Shown here in pieces: positions 17,436 through 28,065 of a stretch of 64,000 nucleotides of DNA. This DNA is from Rikenellaceae bacterium (lineage in GTDB: Bacteria; Bacteroidota; Bacteroidia; Bacteroidales; Rikenellaceae). The notes under the pieces are model-generated. The model searched no databases and was not told where the DNA came from. It saw only the letters and a program-made list of their open reading frames with translations. The position numbers were made by a program, and so were the translations under genes. The first letter of the stretch is position 1. Each line of letters opens with the position of its first letter. The DNA lies in the NCBI GenBank assembly GCA_902363575.1, contig CABJAJ010000004.1, forward strand, positions 186,001 through 250,000. The letters run 5' to 3'.

Positions 17436-17879
17436 GTGCCCGGACTGCCGAAACTCAATTTTCCTCCCGTCAGGTTGCGCGCCTGCCGGCGCGACGGTCA
17501 GGTGCTCGTGTGGGATGCGCTCCGTGGCATCCATCTGGTGCTGACCCCCGAAGAGTGGGTGCGGCAGCATCTGATCGGCTTTTTGGTCGGACGATGCGGG
17601 GCCCAGCCCATGCGGATCGTGCAGGAGTATGCCGTGGAGGTGAACGGCTGTCCGCAGCGTGCCGACGTGGTGGTGGTGGACGATCGGGCGCAGCCGCTCC
17701 TATTGGCCGAGTGCAAGGCGCCGGAGGTGCGGATCGACCGGCATGTACTGGCACAGGCCGTACGGTATAATTCGGTGCTCGGCGCCCGCTATGTGGTGCT
17801 CACCAACGGAATGACCCACTATTGTTACGAACGGGTCGGCGAGGGGTACGAAGTGCGCGACGCCTTTCCGACGCTATAA
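17436..17879 (+). CDS. Stand-alone HsdR N-terminal-domain protein
   Basis: 147 residues from a GTG at 17436; the ATG at 17379 lies inside the promoter and is rejected. The start PKLNFP, the ALTPEEWVRQH-like block (VLTPEEWVRQHL) and the PD-(D/E)XK-like pair (ADVVVVDD, then LLLAECKAP) match the small HSDR_N_2 proteins common in Bacteroidetes. These carry the restriction-endonuclease fold without the helicase part of type I enzymes; no methylase or specificity gene is nearby, so it is not a restriction system on this evidence. Function unknown. It converges with and overlaps the response-regulator gene by six bases. Confidence 0.82.
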   Translation: MPGLPKLNFPPVRLRACRRDGQVLVWDALRGIHLVLTPEEWVRQHLIGFLVGRCGAQPMRIVQEYAVEVNGCPQRADVVVVDDRAQPLLLAECKAPEVRIDRHVLAQAVRYNSVLGARYVVLTNGMTHYCYERVGEGYEVRDAFPTL

Positions 17880-18614
17880 ATTGCGGTAGTGGGTGTCGAT
17901 GTACTCCTGGAACGCATCCCGGTAATTCTCCCCGATAGGCACGTATTCGTCGTCGCTCAGGAAAATTCGCCCCTTGACGAATCCCTTGATCCGTTGCAGA
18001 TTGACGATATAGGAGCGGTGAACGCGCATGAACGAGGCGGCGGGCAGGGCCGCTTCCATGTTCTTGAGGCGGAACAGGGTGGTGATGGTCGTGCGGTCGG
18101 CCAGATGCAGCCGCACGTATTCGCCTTCGCTTTCCAGATAGACGATTTCGCTGATTCTGACGAGCGAGACCTTGTAGTCGGCTTTGATCGAGAGGTACTC
18201 CTGGTCGCGGGGCGTGGCCTCCGCGAGAGGTTCGCCCGGCTCGCGTTGGTTGAGCAGCAATTCGTGCAGCGAATTGGCTTTTGCCGCCGAGCGGCTGAAA
18301 TCCGCAAAGCTGAAGGGCTTGAGCAGGTAGTCCACCGCATCGAGCCGGAACCCCTCGACGGCGTATTCGGAATAGGCGGTGGTGAAAATGACCATCGGCC
18401 GTTGGGGAAGCGCACGCACGAACTCCACGCCGCTCAGGTCGGGCATGTTGATATCGGCGAAGATCAGGTCCACGCTGCGTGCGGCCAGAAACTCCTGGGC
18501 TTCGAGGGCATTGTTGCAACAGCCGGCGAGCTCGAGGTAGGGGATTTTTGCAATGTAGTTTCTGAGTTGCCGCAAAGCCAGCGGCTCGTCGTCTATGGCC
18601 AGGCATCTAAGCAT
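17874..18614 (-). CDS. LytTR-family response regulator
   Basis: 246 residues. Receiver domain (1-125) with acidic pocket Asp8-Asp9, phosphoacceptor Asp54 (FADINMPD) and Lys99 (YLLKPF); a LytTR DNA-binding domain fills residues about 145-240 (SIKADYKVSLVRISEIVYLE, then FMRVHRSYIVNLQRI). It acts with the histidine kinase whose gene ends inside its first codons (8-base overlap), so the two are translationally coupled. LytS/LytR-type pairs in Bacteroidetes control envelope or metabolic genes; the target here is not evident. Confidence 0.93.
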   Translation of the reverse strand: MLRCLAIDDEPLALRQLRNYIAKIPYLELAGCCNNALEAQEFLAARSVDLIFADINMPDLSGVEFVRALPQRPMVIFTTAYSEYAVEGFRLDAVDYLLKPFSFADFSRSAAKANSLHELLLNQREPGEPLAEATPRDQEYLSIKADYKVSLVRISEIVYLESEGEYVRLHLADRTTITTLFRLKNMEAALPAASFMRVHRSYIVNLQRIKGFVKGRIFLSDDEYVPIGENYRDAFQEYIDTHYRNL

Positions 18615-19671
18615 TGAAAACGGGGATTTCGAGTTTGACGGAATAGACGGTGGGCAGGCTGTCGTCGATGCGGAGCGAGAAGTCGTCGCCGTAGATCAGT
18701 TCGAGGCGTTTGCGGACGTTCTCCAATCCGATGCCCGCGCTGCTGCCGTCGCCGGAGACCGGATGGCGGCTGTTTACGATGGTCGCCGACACCCGGCGAT
18801 CCGCATAACCGACCTGAATGTGGATGAACGAATGGCGGTTGTAGCTCACCCCGTGCTTGAAGGCGTTTTCCACAAAGACGATCAGCAGCAGCGGAGGGAT
18901 GGAGATGCGCCCGGGCAGACTCCCGGGAGCGTCGAGCCGGATATCGATGGCGTCCGTATAACGGATGCGCATGAGTTCGATGTAGTTTCGGATGAACTGG
19001 ATGTCCTTTTCGAGCGAAATGCTCTCGCGCCCCGAATCGTAGAGGACGTAGCGCATCATCTTCGAGAGTTCGATCACGGTCTGCTTTGCATATTCGGCAT
19101 CGATGTCGATCAGGGCGTGGATGTTGTTGAGCGTGTTCATGAAGAAGTGCGGATTGATCTGGTATTTGAGATAATCCATCTCCGCCTGGAGGTTCTGGCG
19201 CTTGAGCGCCTCCATCTCCTGCTCGTCGCGCATCGACTTGTAAACGAGTTTGATGCTGGTGTTTACGCCCGTCATGAAGAGTCCCAGCAGCACGTTCCAG
19301 TAAATCGCCAGGTCGGTGAACGAGGCCTTGCGCGATATGATGTAGGGGCCGTCGTGCGCGAGCATGCTTTCGGGCAGGAACCGTTCATAGAGTTCGACCG
19401 CCGCAAAGACGGCCGTGATCGTGAGCAGGTCGGCCACGATGTAGAGCACATATTTCTTGCGCAACATGTAGCGCGGGGCGATCACACTGTTGTGGATCAG
19501 GAAGATGAGCAGGTAGGGAGCGATTTTCCGCCAGGCCGTGAGCACGTTCTCGACACCTACGTGCATCTCGCCGAGCATCTTGGAATTGAGCACCGGCACC
19601 AGCATCACGATCGTCCAGACCATGACGTAAAGCAGGTTTTCGCCTATCGCTTGTTTCTTACTGAGCTTCAC
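18607..19671 (-). CDS. LytS-type sensor histidine kinase (His_kinase family)
   Basis: 354 residues with four membrane segments (about 12-28, 50-66, 73-92, 122-140), a short coiled linker and a His_kinase domain: phospho-acceptor His175 in YQINPHFFMNTLNNI, N-box FVENAFKHGV and G-box GIGLENVRKR. There is no extracellular sensor domain, so the signal is probably sensed within the membrane. It forms a two-gene operon with the LytTR regulator. The TATATTTG box at 19676-19683 lies so close to the ATG that the mRNA would be leaderless or nearly so. Confidence 0.93.
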   Translation of the reverse strand: MKLSKKQAIGENLLYVMVWTIVMLVPVLNSKMLGEMHVGVENVLTAWRKIAPYLLIFLIHNSVIAPRYMLRKKYVLYIVADLLTITAVFAAVELYERFLPESMLAHDGPYIISRKASFTDLAIYWNVLLGLFMTGVNTSIKLVYKSMRDEQEMEALKRQNLQAEMDYLKYQINPHFFMNTLNNIHALIDIDAEYAKQTVIELSKMMRYVLYDSGRESISLEKDIQFIRNYIELMRIRYTDAIDIRLDAPGSLPGRISIPPLLLIVFVENAFKHGVSYNRHSFIHIQVGYADRRVSATIVNSRHPVSGDGSSAGIGLENVRKRLELIYGDDFSLRIDDSLPTVYSVKLEIPVFNA

Positions 19672-19675
19672 GAGG

Positions 19676-19683
19676 CAAATATA
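19676..19683 (-). promoter_or_regulatory. -7 box of the histidine-kinase operon
   Basis: TATATTTG on the minus strand ends five bases before the start codon at 19671. Confidence 0.65.
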
Positions 19684-19684
19684 C

Positions 19685-19719
19685 GAAAAAAATCGGCCAA
19701 CCCCTGCGGGTCGGCCGAT
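19685..19719 (-). terminator. Terminator of the fatty acid-CoA ligase gene
   Basis: Seven-base stem (19692-19698 with 19713-19719) followed by a T-run on the minus strand. Confidence 0.8.
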
Positions 19720-19826
19720 CTGAAAAGGCAGGCGGCGATGAAATCAGTGACGCTTCAAAGGAACGGACCCTGCGGATAGTTTGGGATAGAGAATCCGTGC
19801 CGCCTGCCGGTGGGGAAGCGGGATGA

Positions 19827-21524
19827 TTAGCTGGTCAGAAGCGAGGGATCGTAGAGGTAGCGTTTGATGCTCCGCTTCGGCGTTTTCTCGAATTCGGTGG
19901 GGTAGATGGCGATGCTCGCCACACGTTCGTAGGATGCCAGCAGACCGTTGAGCTCCCGCAGGTTGTTCTCCATGATCCGGGGCAGCTCGCTCTTGTCGAT
20001 CCCTTCCGACTCGGCCTGCTCGCTGTCGGGCACCACCAGGGCGTGGAGTCGGCCATTGTTTTCCAGGACGAGGGATTCGAGCACCAGGTACATGTTGTTG
20101 AGCTTGTCCTCGATCTCTTCGGGATAGATGTTCTGCCCGTTGCCGCTCAGGATCATGGTCTTGGAGCGACCCCGGATGTAAAGGGTGCCGTCCTCGTCCA
20201 TGGTGGCCATGTCGCCCGTGTGGAGCCATCCCTCGGCATCGAGCATGCGGTCGGTGTCCTTTTCGTTCTTGAAATAGCCCTGCATCACATGCTCGCCCCG
20301 CACGATGATCTCGCCGGCGACCCGCTGCGGGTCGGGCGAATCGATCCTTACCTCGAGCATGTCCCGCAGGTAGCGGCCGCAGGAGCCCGCCTTGAACTCG
20401 TTGTCGGGGGTGAAGCTGATTAGGGGTGCACATTCAGTCATGCCGTACCCGATGGTGATGGGGAAGCGTATTTTCATCAGGAACGATTCGGTCTCCTGGT
20501 TCATCGGAGCACCGCCCACGATGAAGATATTGACGTTGCCGCCGAACGCGTCCATGAGTTTCTTGCGGATCACCGAGTAGATGGCCGTGTTGAGCAGCGG
20601 AATTTTCACGGCGAGGCTCATGGGGCCCTTTTCCAGCAGGGGAAGAACCTGCTTGCGATAGACTTTCTCGAGGATCAGCGGCACGCAGCAGATCACCGTC
20701 GGACGCACCTCGGCCATCGCCTCCAGCAGGATTTTGGGCGAAGGTATTTTTCCCAGCAGGGTGATGTGTCCGCCCACGGCGAGCGGCGCCAGGAAGTCGA
20801 AGGCGCAGCCGTAGGCGTGCGCCAGCGGGAGGAACGAAAGCGTCCGTCCTCCCTGCGCGAAATAGTGGGTGCCGGTCTGGGTGTTTACCACTGAGCGGGC
20901 GAACAGCACGTTGCCCGTCAGGTTATTGACCGTCAGCATCACCCCTTTCGAGTAGCCCGTCGTGCCGGAGGTGTAATTCAGCAGGATCACCCGGTCGTTG
21001 GGAATTTCGGGATACCGGATGTCGTTGATGCTGAATCCCCGGGGGTATTTGGCCCGGTAGTTCCGGGTGATGTTGCGCTGGAAATTGGAGAGCGACTTGC
21101 CGCTCCGCTCGTGGATTGCGTGAAAGTCGGTGAGCGAAAAGACCGCTTCGATGCGGGGAATCTGCTCCTCCTCGATCAGGTCCCAATAGGAGTCGCCTAC
21201 GAAGAGCAGGCGGCTTTCCGAGTGGTTGATGATGTGGATGATGTCGCCGGGGGTGAAATCCTGGAGAATCGGGACGATGACCGCGCCGAAGGTGATCGCG
21301 GCCATGTAGGTGATGCACCAGCGGGGGTTGTTGCGGCCGATGAGTGCGATCTTGTCGCCCTGCCGGATCCCCGCCTTGCGGAAGAGCAGGTGCAGTTTGG
21401 CGATCTCTTTGGCCATCTCATAGTACGAAAAGTGCTCGTCCTTGAAGTAGTCGGACAGGGCGGGAAGCTCGCGGTTGTCGCGGAAACTCTTTTCGTAAAT
21501 ACGGATCAGGTTCTCTTGTAACAT
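19827..21524 (-). CDS. AMP-binding long-chain fatty acid-CoA ligase
   Basis: 565 residues from the ATG at 21524. It activates a carboxylic acid as acyl-AMP and joins it to CoA. The P-loop-like motif YTSGTTGYSKGV and the adenylation motif YGMTECAPLISF are present, as is WLHTGDMATMDEDG and the C-terminal Lys motif (KTPKRSIKRYLY). The long-chain acyl-CoA synthetase family (FadD/LC-FACS type) is likeliest given length; substrate not determined. The adjacent gene plsY works in phospholipid synthesis, so the pair may handle exogenous or recycled fatty acids. It has its own promoter (TATCTTTG at 21553-21560) and terminator. Confidence 0.9.
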   Translation of the reverse strand: MLQENLIRIYEKSFRDNRELPALSDYFKDEHFSYYEMAKEIAKLHLLFRKAGIRQGDKIALIGRNNPRWCITYMAAITFGAVIVPILQDFTPGDIIHIINHSESRLLFVGDSYWDLIEEEQIPRIEAVFSLTDFHAIHERSGKSLSNFQRNITRNYRAKYPRGFSINDIRYPEIPNDRVILLNYTSGTTGYSKGVMLTVNNLTGNVLFARSVVNTQTGTHYFAQGGRTLSFLPLAHAYGCAFDFLAPLAVGGHITLLGKIPSPKILLEAMAEVRPTVICCVPLILEKVYRKQVLPLLEKGPMSLAVKIPLLNTAIYSVIRKKLMDAFGGNVNIFIVGGAPMNQETESFLMKIRFPITIGYGMTECAPLISFTPDNEFKAGSCGRYLRDMLEVRIDSPDPQRVAGEIIVRGEHVMQGYFKNEKDTDRMLDAEGWLHTGDMATMDEDGTLYIRGRSKTMILSGNGQNIYPEEIEDKLNNMYLVLESLVLENNGRLHALVVPDSEQAESEGIDKSELPRIMENNLRELNGLLASYERVASIAIYPTEFEKTPKRSIKRYLYDPSLLTS

Positions 21525-21552
21525 GGCCAATCGCGGGATTGTTCCCGCCGGG

Positions 21553-21560
21553 CAAAGATA
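21553..21560 (-). promoter_or_regulatory. -7 box of the fatty acid-CoA ligase gene
   Basis: TATCTTTG on the minus strand, 28 bases before the ATG and just after the plsY terminator. Confidence 0.65.
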
Positions 21561-21564
21561 GATG

Positions 21565-21597
21565 AAAAAAACGGATCGGCAAATACCGTGATCCGTT
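21565..21597 (-). terminator. Terminator of plsY
   Basis: ACGGATC (21571-21577) pairs with GATCCGT (21590-21596), followed by seven T on the minus strand. Confidence 0.75.
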
Positions 21598-21638
21598 TTG
21601 TCCCGTTTCCGGGCCGGTTCGGGCCCCTACCCGGGCGG

Positions 21639-22328
21639 TCACGACCGATTCGACGGATCGTGCGGCGATCGATCCGTACGGGCTTTCCGCGGCTTCCAGA
21701 TGTAGATTTTCGACTCGGTTCCGGCCTTCAGGCGGTCGATGTTTTTGCGGTGGGTATATACGAGCAGCACGGCGATCACGAACGAGAAGACCACGAACGG
21801 CACCGAGCCGTTGACTTTGGGCGAGATGAGCGTAAAGACCGGGAAGCAGCCGCCGGCCACCATCGAGGCGAGCGACACGTAATGCGAGACGATCAGCACC
21901 ACGCACCAGACGGCGAAGCAGAGCAGGGCCACGGGAGGGTAGATGCCCGTGACGGCTCCCACGAGCGTAGCCACCCCTTTGCCGCCCCGGAAACCGGCGA
22001 AGATCGGGAAGATATGGCCCAGCACGGCCGCAAAGACGGCGATGAGTTTCAGGTTGATGAGCCACATGTCGTCGATATGGTCGTCGTACTTGAGGATTTC
22101 GATGAGCGTCACCGCCACGAAACCTTTCAGGAAGTCGAGCAGAAAGACCGGCAGGGCGGCCCGGCGGCCCAGCACGCGCAGCATGTTGGTCGTGCCGGCG
22201 TTCCTGCTGCCGTGTTCCCGGATGTCGATGCCGTAGTATTTTTTGCCGATCCACACCGCGCTCGGAATCGAGCCCAGCAGATAGGCGATGATGATCATGG
22301 TGACGATGCAGTAATAGGTAAGTATCAT
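21639..22328 (-). CDS. plsY: Acyl-phosphate:glycerol-3-phosphate acyltransferase PlsY
   Basis: 229 residues from the ATG at 22328. Transfers an acyl group from acyl-phosphate to glycerol-3-phosphate, the first step of phosphatidic acid synthesis, in the inner membrane. Family motifs are visible: GSIPSAVWIG near the N terminus, the SRNAGTTNMLRVLG loop and GHIFPIFAGFRGGKGVAT. Five or more hydrophobic segments. The C-terminal tail after the last membrane segment is about 25 residues longer than usual and basic. A TATATTTG box at 22353-22360 supports the chosen start. Confidence 0.95.
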   Translation of the reverse strand: MILTYYCIVTMIIIAYLLGSIPSAVWIGKKYYGIDIREHGSRNAGTTNMLRVLGRRAALPVFLLDFLKGFVAVTLIEILKYDDHIDDMWLINLKLIAVFAAVLGHIFPIFAGFRGGKGVATLVGAVTGIYPPVALLCFAVWCVVLIVSHYVSLASMVAGGCFPVFTLISPKVNGSVPFVVFSFVIAVLLVYTHRKNIDRLKAGTESKIYIWKPRKARTDRSPHDPSNRS

Positions 22329-22352
22329 CCGGTCGGTTTTAGGTTCCTTATG

Positions 22353-22360
22353 CAAATATA
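22353..22360 (-). promoter_or_regulatory. -7 box of plsY
   Basis: TATATTTG on the minus strand, 24 bases before the ATG at 22328. Confidence 0.65.
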
Positions 22361-22435
22361 GTCAAAAATTCGCATTCCGGTCGCAGGGGTGCGAAAATTA
22401 GCGGCGGGCGGACGGTTATTTCGCCGGAAAAACCG

Positions 22436-22443
22436 TATCTTTG
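22436..22443 (+). promoter_or_regulatory. -7 box of the YitT-family gene
   Basis: TATCTTTG 37 bases before the ATG at 22481; the -33 element is weak. Confidence 0.6.
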
Positions 22444-22480
22444 CGTCACGCGAAAAAACCCACTTAAAACGAACCCTTTT

Positions 22481-23473
22481 ATGGTCAATACGAAAGCTTT
22501 GCTCGAGCCGATGGGCTCGTGGTCCTGGTGGCGCTCCTGGATACTCATTTTCGTCGGATGCTCGATCATGGGCGCCGGCTTCGTTTTTTTCATCAACCCC
22601 TATAACTTCGTTCCGGGCGGCGTGTACGGGGCCGGTATCGTCCTGCACAATATTTTCCCCTCGATCCAGATCGGTACCTTCGGCTATATGTTCGACGTGC
22701 CGCTGATGATTACCGCGGTGCTCGTTTTCGGCGGACAGTTCGGGGCCCGCACGGTGTTGGCAGCGCTCTATACGCCGGGCTTCATGAACATCCTCACCCG
22801 GCTGGTCTATCCCAACGAGGAGGCCGTTCACAGCCTCGATCCCGCGCTGCTGCTGGGCGGGCGGCTCGACCTGTCGGGCGACATGCTGCTTACGTGCATC
22901 ATCGGCGCGGTGGTGGTCGGTGTGGGCCAGGGGCTCGTCGTGCGGCAGCAGGCGACCACCGGCGGTACGGACATCGTCGGGATGCTCCTCCAGAAGTTCG
23001 CCGGCATCAAGTTCTCGACCGGCATCCTGCTCGCCGACGGCGTAGTGGTGCTCTCGGGCCTGCTGGTGATCGGCTTCGGTCTCGGGACGGGCGACGCAGG
23101 ACAGGGCGGCTGGATGCTGACGCTCTATTCGCTCATCACCATCTACATCACCTCGCGCGTAGTGGCCTACATGCTCGACGGGGCTTCCTACGACAAGCTG
23201 CTTTTCATCAACAGCACCCGGCAGGAGGAGCTCCGGCGTTTCATCATCGAGGACCTCGACCGGAGCGCTACCTACATCAAGGCCAAGGGCATGTACTCGG
23301 GCCGCGACAACGACATGATCTTCCTTGTGGTAAGCCGCAAGGAGGTGCATCACGTGCTCGGCAAGATCCGCGATATCGACCCCCGTGCTTTCTCGGTGGT
23401 GACCGATGCCTACGACACCTACGGCGAGGGCTTCAAGCCCTTCCCCGACAAGGGCACGATCCACGCGGAGTAG
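22481..23473 (+). CDS. YitT-family membrane protein (DUF161 plus DUF2179)
   Basis: 330 residues. An N-terminal membrane half of about six segments begins with the family hallmark GCSIMGAGFVFFINPYNFVPGG and contains the glycine-rich QQATTGGTDIVGMLLQKF; the C-terminal DUF2179 cytoplasmic domain spans about 240-325 (KGMYSGRDNDMIFLVVSRKE). The family is widespread and its transported substrate, if any, is unknown. It is followed 25 bases later by miaB on the same strand, so the two may share a transcript. Confidence 0.9.
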   Translation: MVNTKALLEPMGSWSWWRSWILIFVGCSIMGAGFVFFINPYNFVPGGVYGAGIVLHNIFPSIQIGTFGYMFDVPLMITAVLVFGGQFGARTVLAALYTPGFMNILTRLVYPNEEAVHSLDPALLLGGRLDLSGDMLLTCIIGAVVVGVGQGLVVRQQATTGGTDIVGMLLQKFAGIKFSTGILLADGVVVLSGLLVIGFGLGTGDAGQGGWMLTLYSLITIYITSRVVAYMLDGASYDKLLFINSTRQEELRRFIIEDLDRSATYIKAKGMYSGRDNDMIFLVVSRKEVHHVLGKIRDIDPRAFSVVTDAYDTYGEGFKPFPDKGTIHAE

Positions 23474-23498
23474 CCCTTTCCCGGATAAACGAGCGAAC

Positions 23499-24878
23499 AT
23501 GACGGACTGGAATACACATGCCCTGCGGCCGTTGCAGGGCGACGGACGAAAACTCTTCATCGAAACCTACGGCTGCCAGATGAACGTCTCCGATACGGAG
23601 GTCGTCGTCGCGGTCATGCAGCGCGAGGGATACGTTTACACCGACCGTATCGACGAGGCGGACGTGGTGCTGTTGAACACCTGCTCGATCCGCGACAACG
23701 CCGAGCAGCGCATCTGGGGGCGGCTCGGCGAGCTGCGCGGTCTCAGGCGCCGCCGCCCGGGACTCATTATGGGGGTGATCGGCTGCATGGCCGAGCGGCT
23801 CCGCGAACGATTGACCGAGGGCGATAACGCGGTCGATGTGGTGGCCGGTCCCGACGCCTACCGCGATCTGCCCCGGCTGGTGCGGCAGGCCGAAGCGGGC
23901 GGACGCGGAGTGAACGTGCTGCTTTCGGCCGAGGAGACCTATGCCGAAATCGCACCCGTGCGCCTCGACCGCAACGGGGTATCCGCCTTTGTCGCCATCA
24001 TGCGGGGGTGCGATAATTTCTGCTCCTACTGCGTGGTGCCCTATACGCGCGGCCGTGAGCGCAGCCGCGATCCGCAGACCATTCTGGAGGAGGTGCGCAC
24101 GCTGTTCGACAACGGCTACCGCGAGGTTACGCTGCTCGGGCAGAACGTCAATTCCTACCGCTTCGGCCAGACCGACTTCCCGGCGCTGATCGACGCGGTG
24201 GCGCAGGTGTCGCCCCTGCTGCGGGTGCGGTTCGCCACCTCCCATCCCAAGGATATCGGCGACCGGCTGCTGGAGATCATGGCGGCCCGGCCCAACGTCT
24301 GCCGGGCCATCCACCTGCCCGCCCAGTCGGGATCGACGCGGATGCTGGAGCGCATGAACCGCAAATATACCCGCGAGTGGTACCTCGGGCGCGTCGCCGC
24401 GATCCGCCGTCTGCTGCCCGACTGCGCCGTGACCACCGACCTGATCGCCGGTTTCTCGGGCGAGACGGAGGAGGACCACCGCGAAACCCTCTCGCTGATG
24501 CGGGAGGCGCGCTACGAGTCGGCTTTCATGTTCAAATATTCGGAACGGCCGGGCACCTTTGCGGCTCGGAAACTTCCGGACGACGTGCCGGAGGAGGTCA
24601 AGAACCGCCGCCTGCAGGAGATCATCGCCCTGCAGGGAGAGCTCTCGGCCGAGAGCAACCGCCGCGACGTGGGCCGCACGTTCGAGGTGCTGGCCGAGGG
24701 TTTTTCGCGCCGCAGCGAGAAGCAGCTGTCGGGCCGCACGTCGCAGAACAAGGTCGTGGTTTTCGACCGGGGCGATCATAAGCCGGGCGACTACGTGCGA
24801 GTGCGCATCACGGGTTGCTCGTCGGCGACCCTTCTGGGCGTGGAGGCGGATTCCTGCGGGAAAGATGCGGAAAATTAG
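23499..24878 (+). CDS. miaB: tRNA methylthiotransferase MiaB
   Basis: 459 residues from the ATG at 23499. A radical-SAM enzyme that adds a methylthio group to i6A37 in tRNAs reading UNN codons. The N-terminal UPF0004 domain carries its three cluster Cys (ETYGCQMN, LNTCSIR, VIGCMAE), the radical-SAM loop is RGCDNFCSYC, and a TRAM domain closes the protein (about 395-455). Length is typical. It lies between the YitT-family gene and a DEAD helicase with its own promoter. Confidence 0.96.
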   Translation: MTDWNTHALRPLQGDGRKLFIETYGCQMNVSDTEVVVAVMQREGYVYTDRIDEADVVLLNTCSIRDNAEQRIWGRLGELRGLRRRRPGLIMGVIGCMAERLRERLTEGDNAVDVVAGPDAYRDLPRLVRQAEAGGRGVNVLLSAEETYAEIAPVRLDRNGVSAFVAIMRGCDNFCSYCVVPYTRGRERSRDPQTILEEVRTLFDNGYREVTLLGQNVNSYRFGQTDFPALIDAVAQVSPLLRVRFATSHPKDIGDRLLEIMAARPNVCRAIHLPAQSGSTRMLERMNRKYTREWYLGRVAAIRRLLPDCAVTTDLIAGFSGETEEDHRETLSLMREARYESAFMFKYSERPGTFAARKLPDDVPEEVKNRRLQEIIALQGELSAESNRRDVGRTFEVLAEGFSRRSEKQLSGRTSQNKVVVFDRGDHKPGDYVRVRITGCSSATLLGVEADSCGKDAEN

Positions 24879-24889
24879 CGGCGAATCGG

Positions 24890-24897
24890 TATCTTTG
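24890..24897 (+). promoter_or_regulatory. -7 box of the DEAD-box helicase gene
   Basis: TATCTTTG 27 bases before the ATG; the preceding bases resemble those before the YitT-family gene (GCGGAAAATTAGCGGCG-like). Confidence 0.6.
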
Positions 24898-24923
24898 CGG
24901 TCGGATTTAAAATGTAGTGATTT

Positions 24924-26435
<1,512 letters not shown>

Positions 26436-26790
26436 CCCCGCAGTGGGCCCCGCATGGGCGGGTATGATCGAAGCAGGGAGCGATGGAAGTCGCTCCTTCG
26501 CATTTTATCCGGCTGATGTTTATGCGTTTGTCCGGCTGTCCGGCCGGGTCGAAAGCTGCGGGGCTATAAACGGTTCGTGTCCGCAAGGCGCTCTGTCCTT
26601 GTGCCCCCCCCCATCTCTCTGCCGCAGTTTGACATGCAGCATTTGCTGTCTCGCGCCGTGGAGACTTATCTGACTCAGAGAGCTGTGTGGACAGCCGGAC
26701 GTCGGGGAACTGCTTTGTGGCCATGGGTTCCCGTGCCGGCAAGAACGCGGCGGGAGTCGTGCGTCGCTTGGTTCTGAAATTCCGAACGGA
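26436..26790. other. Intergenic with helicase terminator and a C9 tract
   Basis: Convergent spacer. A seven-base hairpin (26477-26483 with 26490-26496) followed by a T-rich stretch ends the helicase transcript. A run of nine C lies at 26604-26612. Otherwise I see no gene. Confidence 0.6.
26604..26612 (+). repeat. C9 homopolymer tract
   Basis: Nine consecutive C in the convergent spacer between the DEAD helicase and mnmA; not in a gene or next to a promoter. Confidence 0.75.
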
Positions 26791-27969
26791 TTATTCCGCG
26801 ATCACGCCCGAGCCCACCAGTTCGTCGCCGTCGTACCATGCGGCGAACTGTCCCGGGGTGATGCCCCGCTGCGGCTCGTCGAAAAGCAGATAGGCTCCTT
26901 CGGGACGTATCACCAGTTCGGCCCCCTGCAAAGGCTGGCGGTAGCGGATGCGCGCGAAGAAACGGCCGCTTTCGCCCGGCGCCAGCCGGCGTGCGGGGTC
27001 GATCCAATGCACCTCCGTGGGAAGCATGCGCAGCGCGGGGCGGTAAAGTCCCGGATGGGCGTCCCCCTCGCCGACGTAGATGACATTCTCGCGAACGTCG
27101 GTCGCCAGGATGAAAAGCGACTCTTTGCGACCGCCGATGCCGAGCCCTTTGCGTTGGCCGATCGTGTAGAAGTGAGCTCCGTTATGGGTTCCGATTTTTT
27201 TGCCGTCGCGCACGGTATAGCGGTAGGGGCGGGCGAGGGCCTCGAGGTCGTCGGGGTCGGCCGGCCGTGCATACCCCGGCCAGGAGGGGAGGATTTCATG
27301 GACGTTGCCCTGGCGTGCGGCGAGCCGCTGTTGCAGAAAGACAGGCAGATCGACTTTGCCCACGAAGCAGATGCCCTGCGAATCCTTGCGTTTGGCCGTC
27401 GCCAGGCGATGCTGCTCTGCAATACGCCGCACCTCCGACTTGAGCAGGCCGCCGACGGGGAAGAGCGCCCGCGAAAGCTGCTCCTGCGAGAGCTGGCAGA
27501 GGAAATAGCTCTGGTCTTTGCCGGGATCGGAGCCCGCCAGCAGTTTGTAACTCGTGCGGCCGTCGGGATGCGTCAGCGTCCGCTTGCGGCAATAATGGCC
27601 CGTAGCGACATAGTCGGCTCCGAGAGCCAGCGCCTCCCTGAGAAAGACGTCGAACTTGATTTCGCGGTTGCAAAGCACGTCGGGATTGGGCGTGCGTCCC
27701 CGCTCGTATTCGGCGAACATGTAGTCCACCACGCGGCGGCGGTAGGCATCCGACAGATCGACCACGTGCAGCGGGATATCGAGCCGCCGGGCCACCATTT
27801 CTGCGAAAAGACGGTCGTCGTGCCACGGACAGTCGCCTTCGAGCGTGCCGGTCGTGTCGTGCCAGTTGACCATGAAAAGGCCGATCACCTCATGCCCCTG
27901 TTCTTTGAGCAGACAGGCCGCCACCGACGAATCGACGCCGCCTGAAAGACCGATCACCACGCGTGCCAT
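26791..27969 (-). CDS. mnmA: tRNA-specific 2-thiouridylase MnmA
   Basis: 392 residues. Adenylates and thiolates the wobble uridine of tRNA-Lys, -Glu and -Gln. The PP-loop SGGVDSSVAA is at the N terminus; the two catalytic Cys are in NPDVLCNREIKF and GICFVGK. Length and C-terminal beta-barrel region (about 290-390) are typical, with the tail GITPGQFAAWYDGDELVGSG. Single gene, convergent with the helicase and directly downstream of rimM on the same strand. Confidence 0.96.
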   Translation of the reverse strand: MARVVIGLSGGVDSSVAACLLKEQGHEVIGLFMVNWHDTTGTLEGDCPWHDDRLFAEMVARRLDIPLHVVDLSDAYRRRVVDYMFAEYERGRTPNPDVLCNREIKFDVFLREALALGADYVATGHYCRKRTLTHPDGRTSYKLLAGSDPGKDQSYFLCQLSQEQLSRALFPVGGLLKSEVRRIAEQHRLATAKRKDSQGICFVGKVDLPVFLQQRLAARQGNVHEILPSWPGYARPADPDDLEALARPYRYTVRDGKKIGTHNGAHFYTIGQRKGLGIGGRKESLFILATDVRENVIYVGEGDAHPGLYRPALRMLPTEVHWIDPARRLAPGESGRFFARIRYRQPLQGAELVIRPEGAYLLFDEPQRGITPGQFAAWYDGDELVGSGVIAE

Positions 27970-28065
27970 ATCTTTCCTGAAATTTGGTTGTCCGAATGAA
28001 ATGTATCTTGTCGTTCTGTCCGAAGCCGTCCCTTTAGGACGCCACGGACGGATGGAGCACCGGGT

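Noticed and set aside
17436-17879. A type I restriction-modification system
   Set aside because: Only an HsdR N-terminal-like protein is present; no methylase or specificity gene nearby.
26604-26612. C9 tract as a phase-variation switch
   Set aside because: It lies in a convergent spacer away from promoters and genes; listed only for the tract count.
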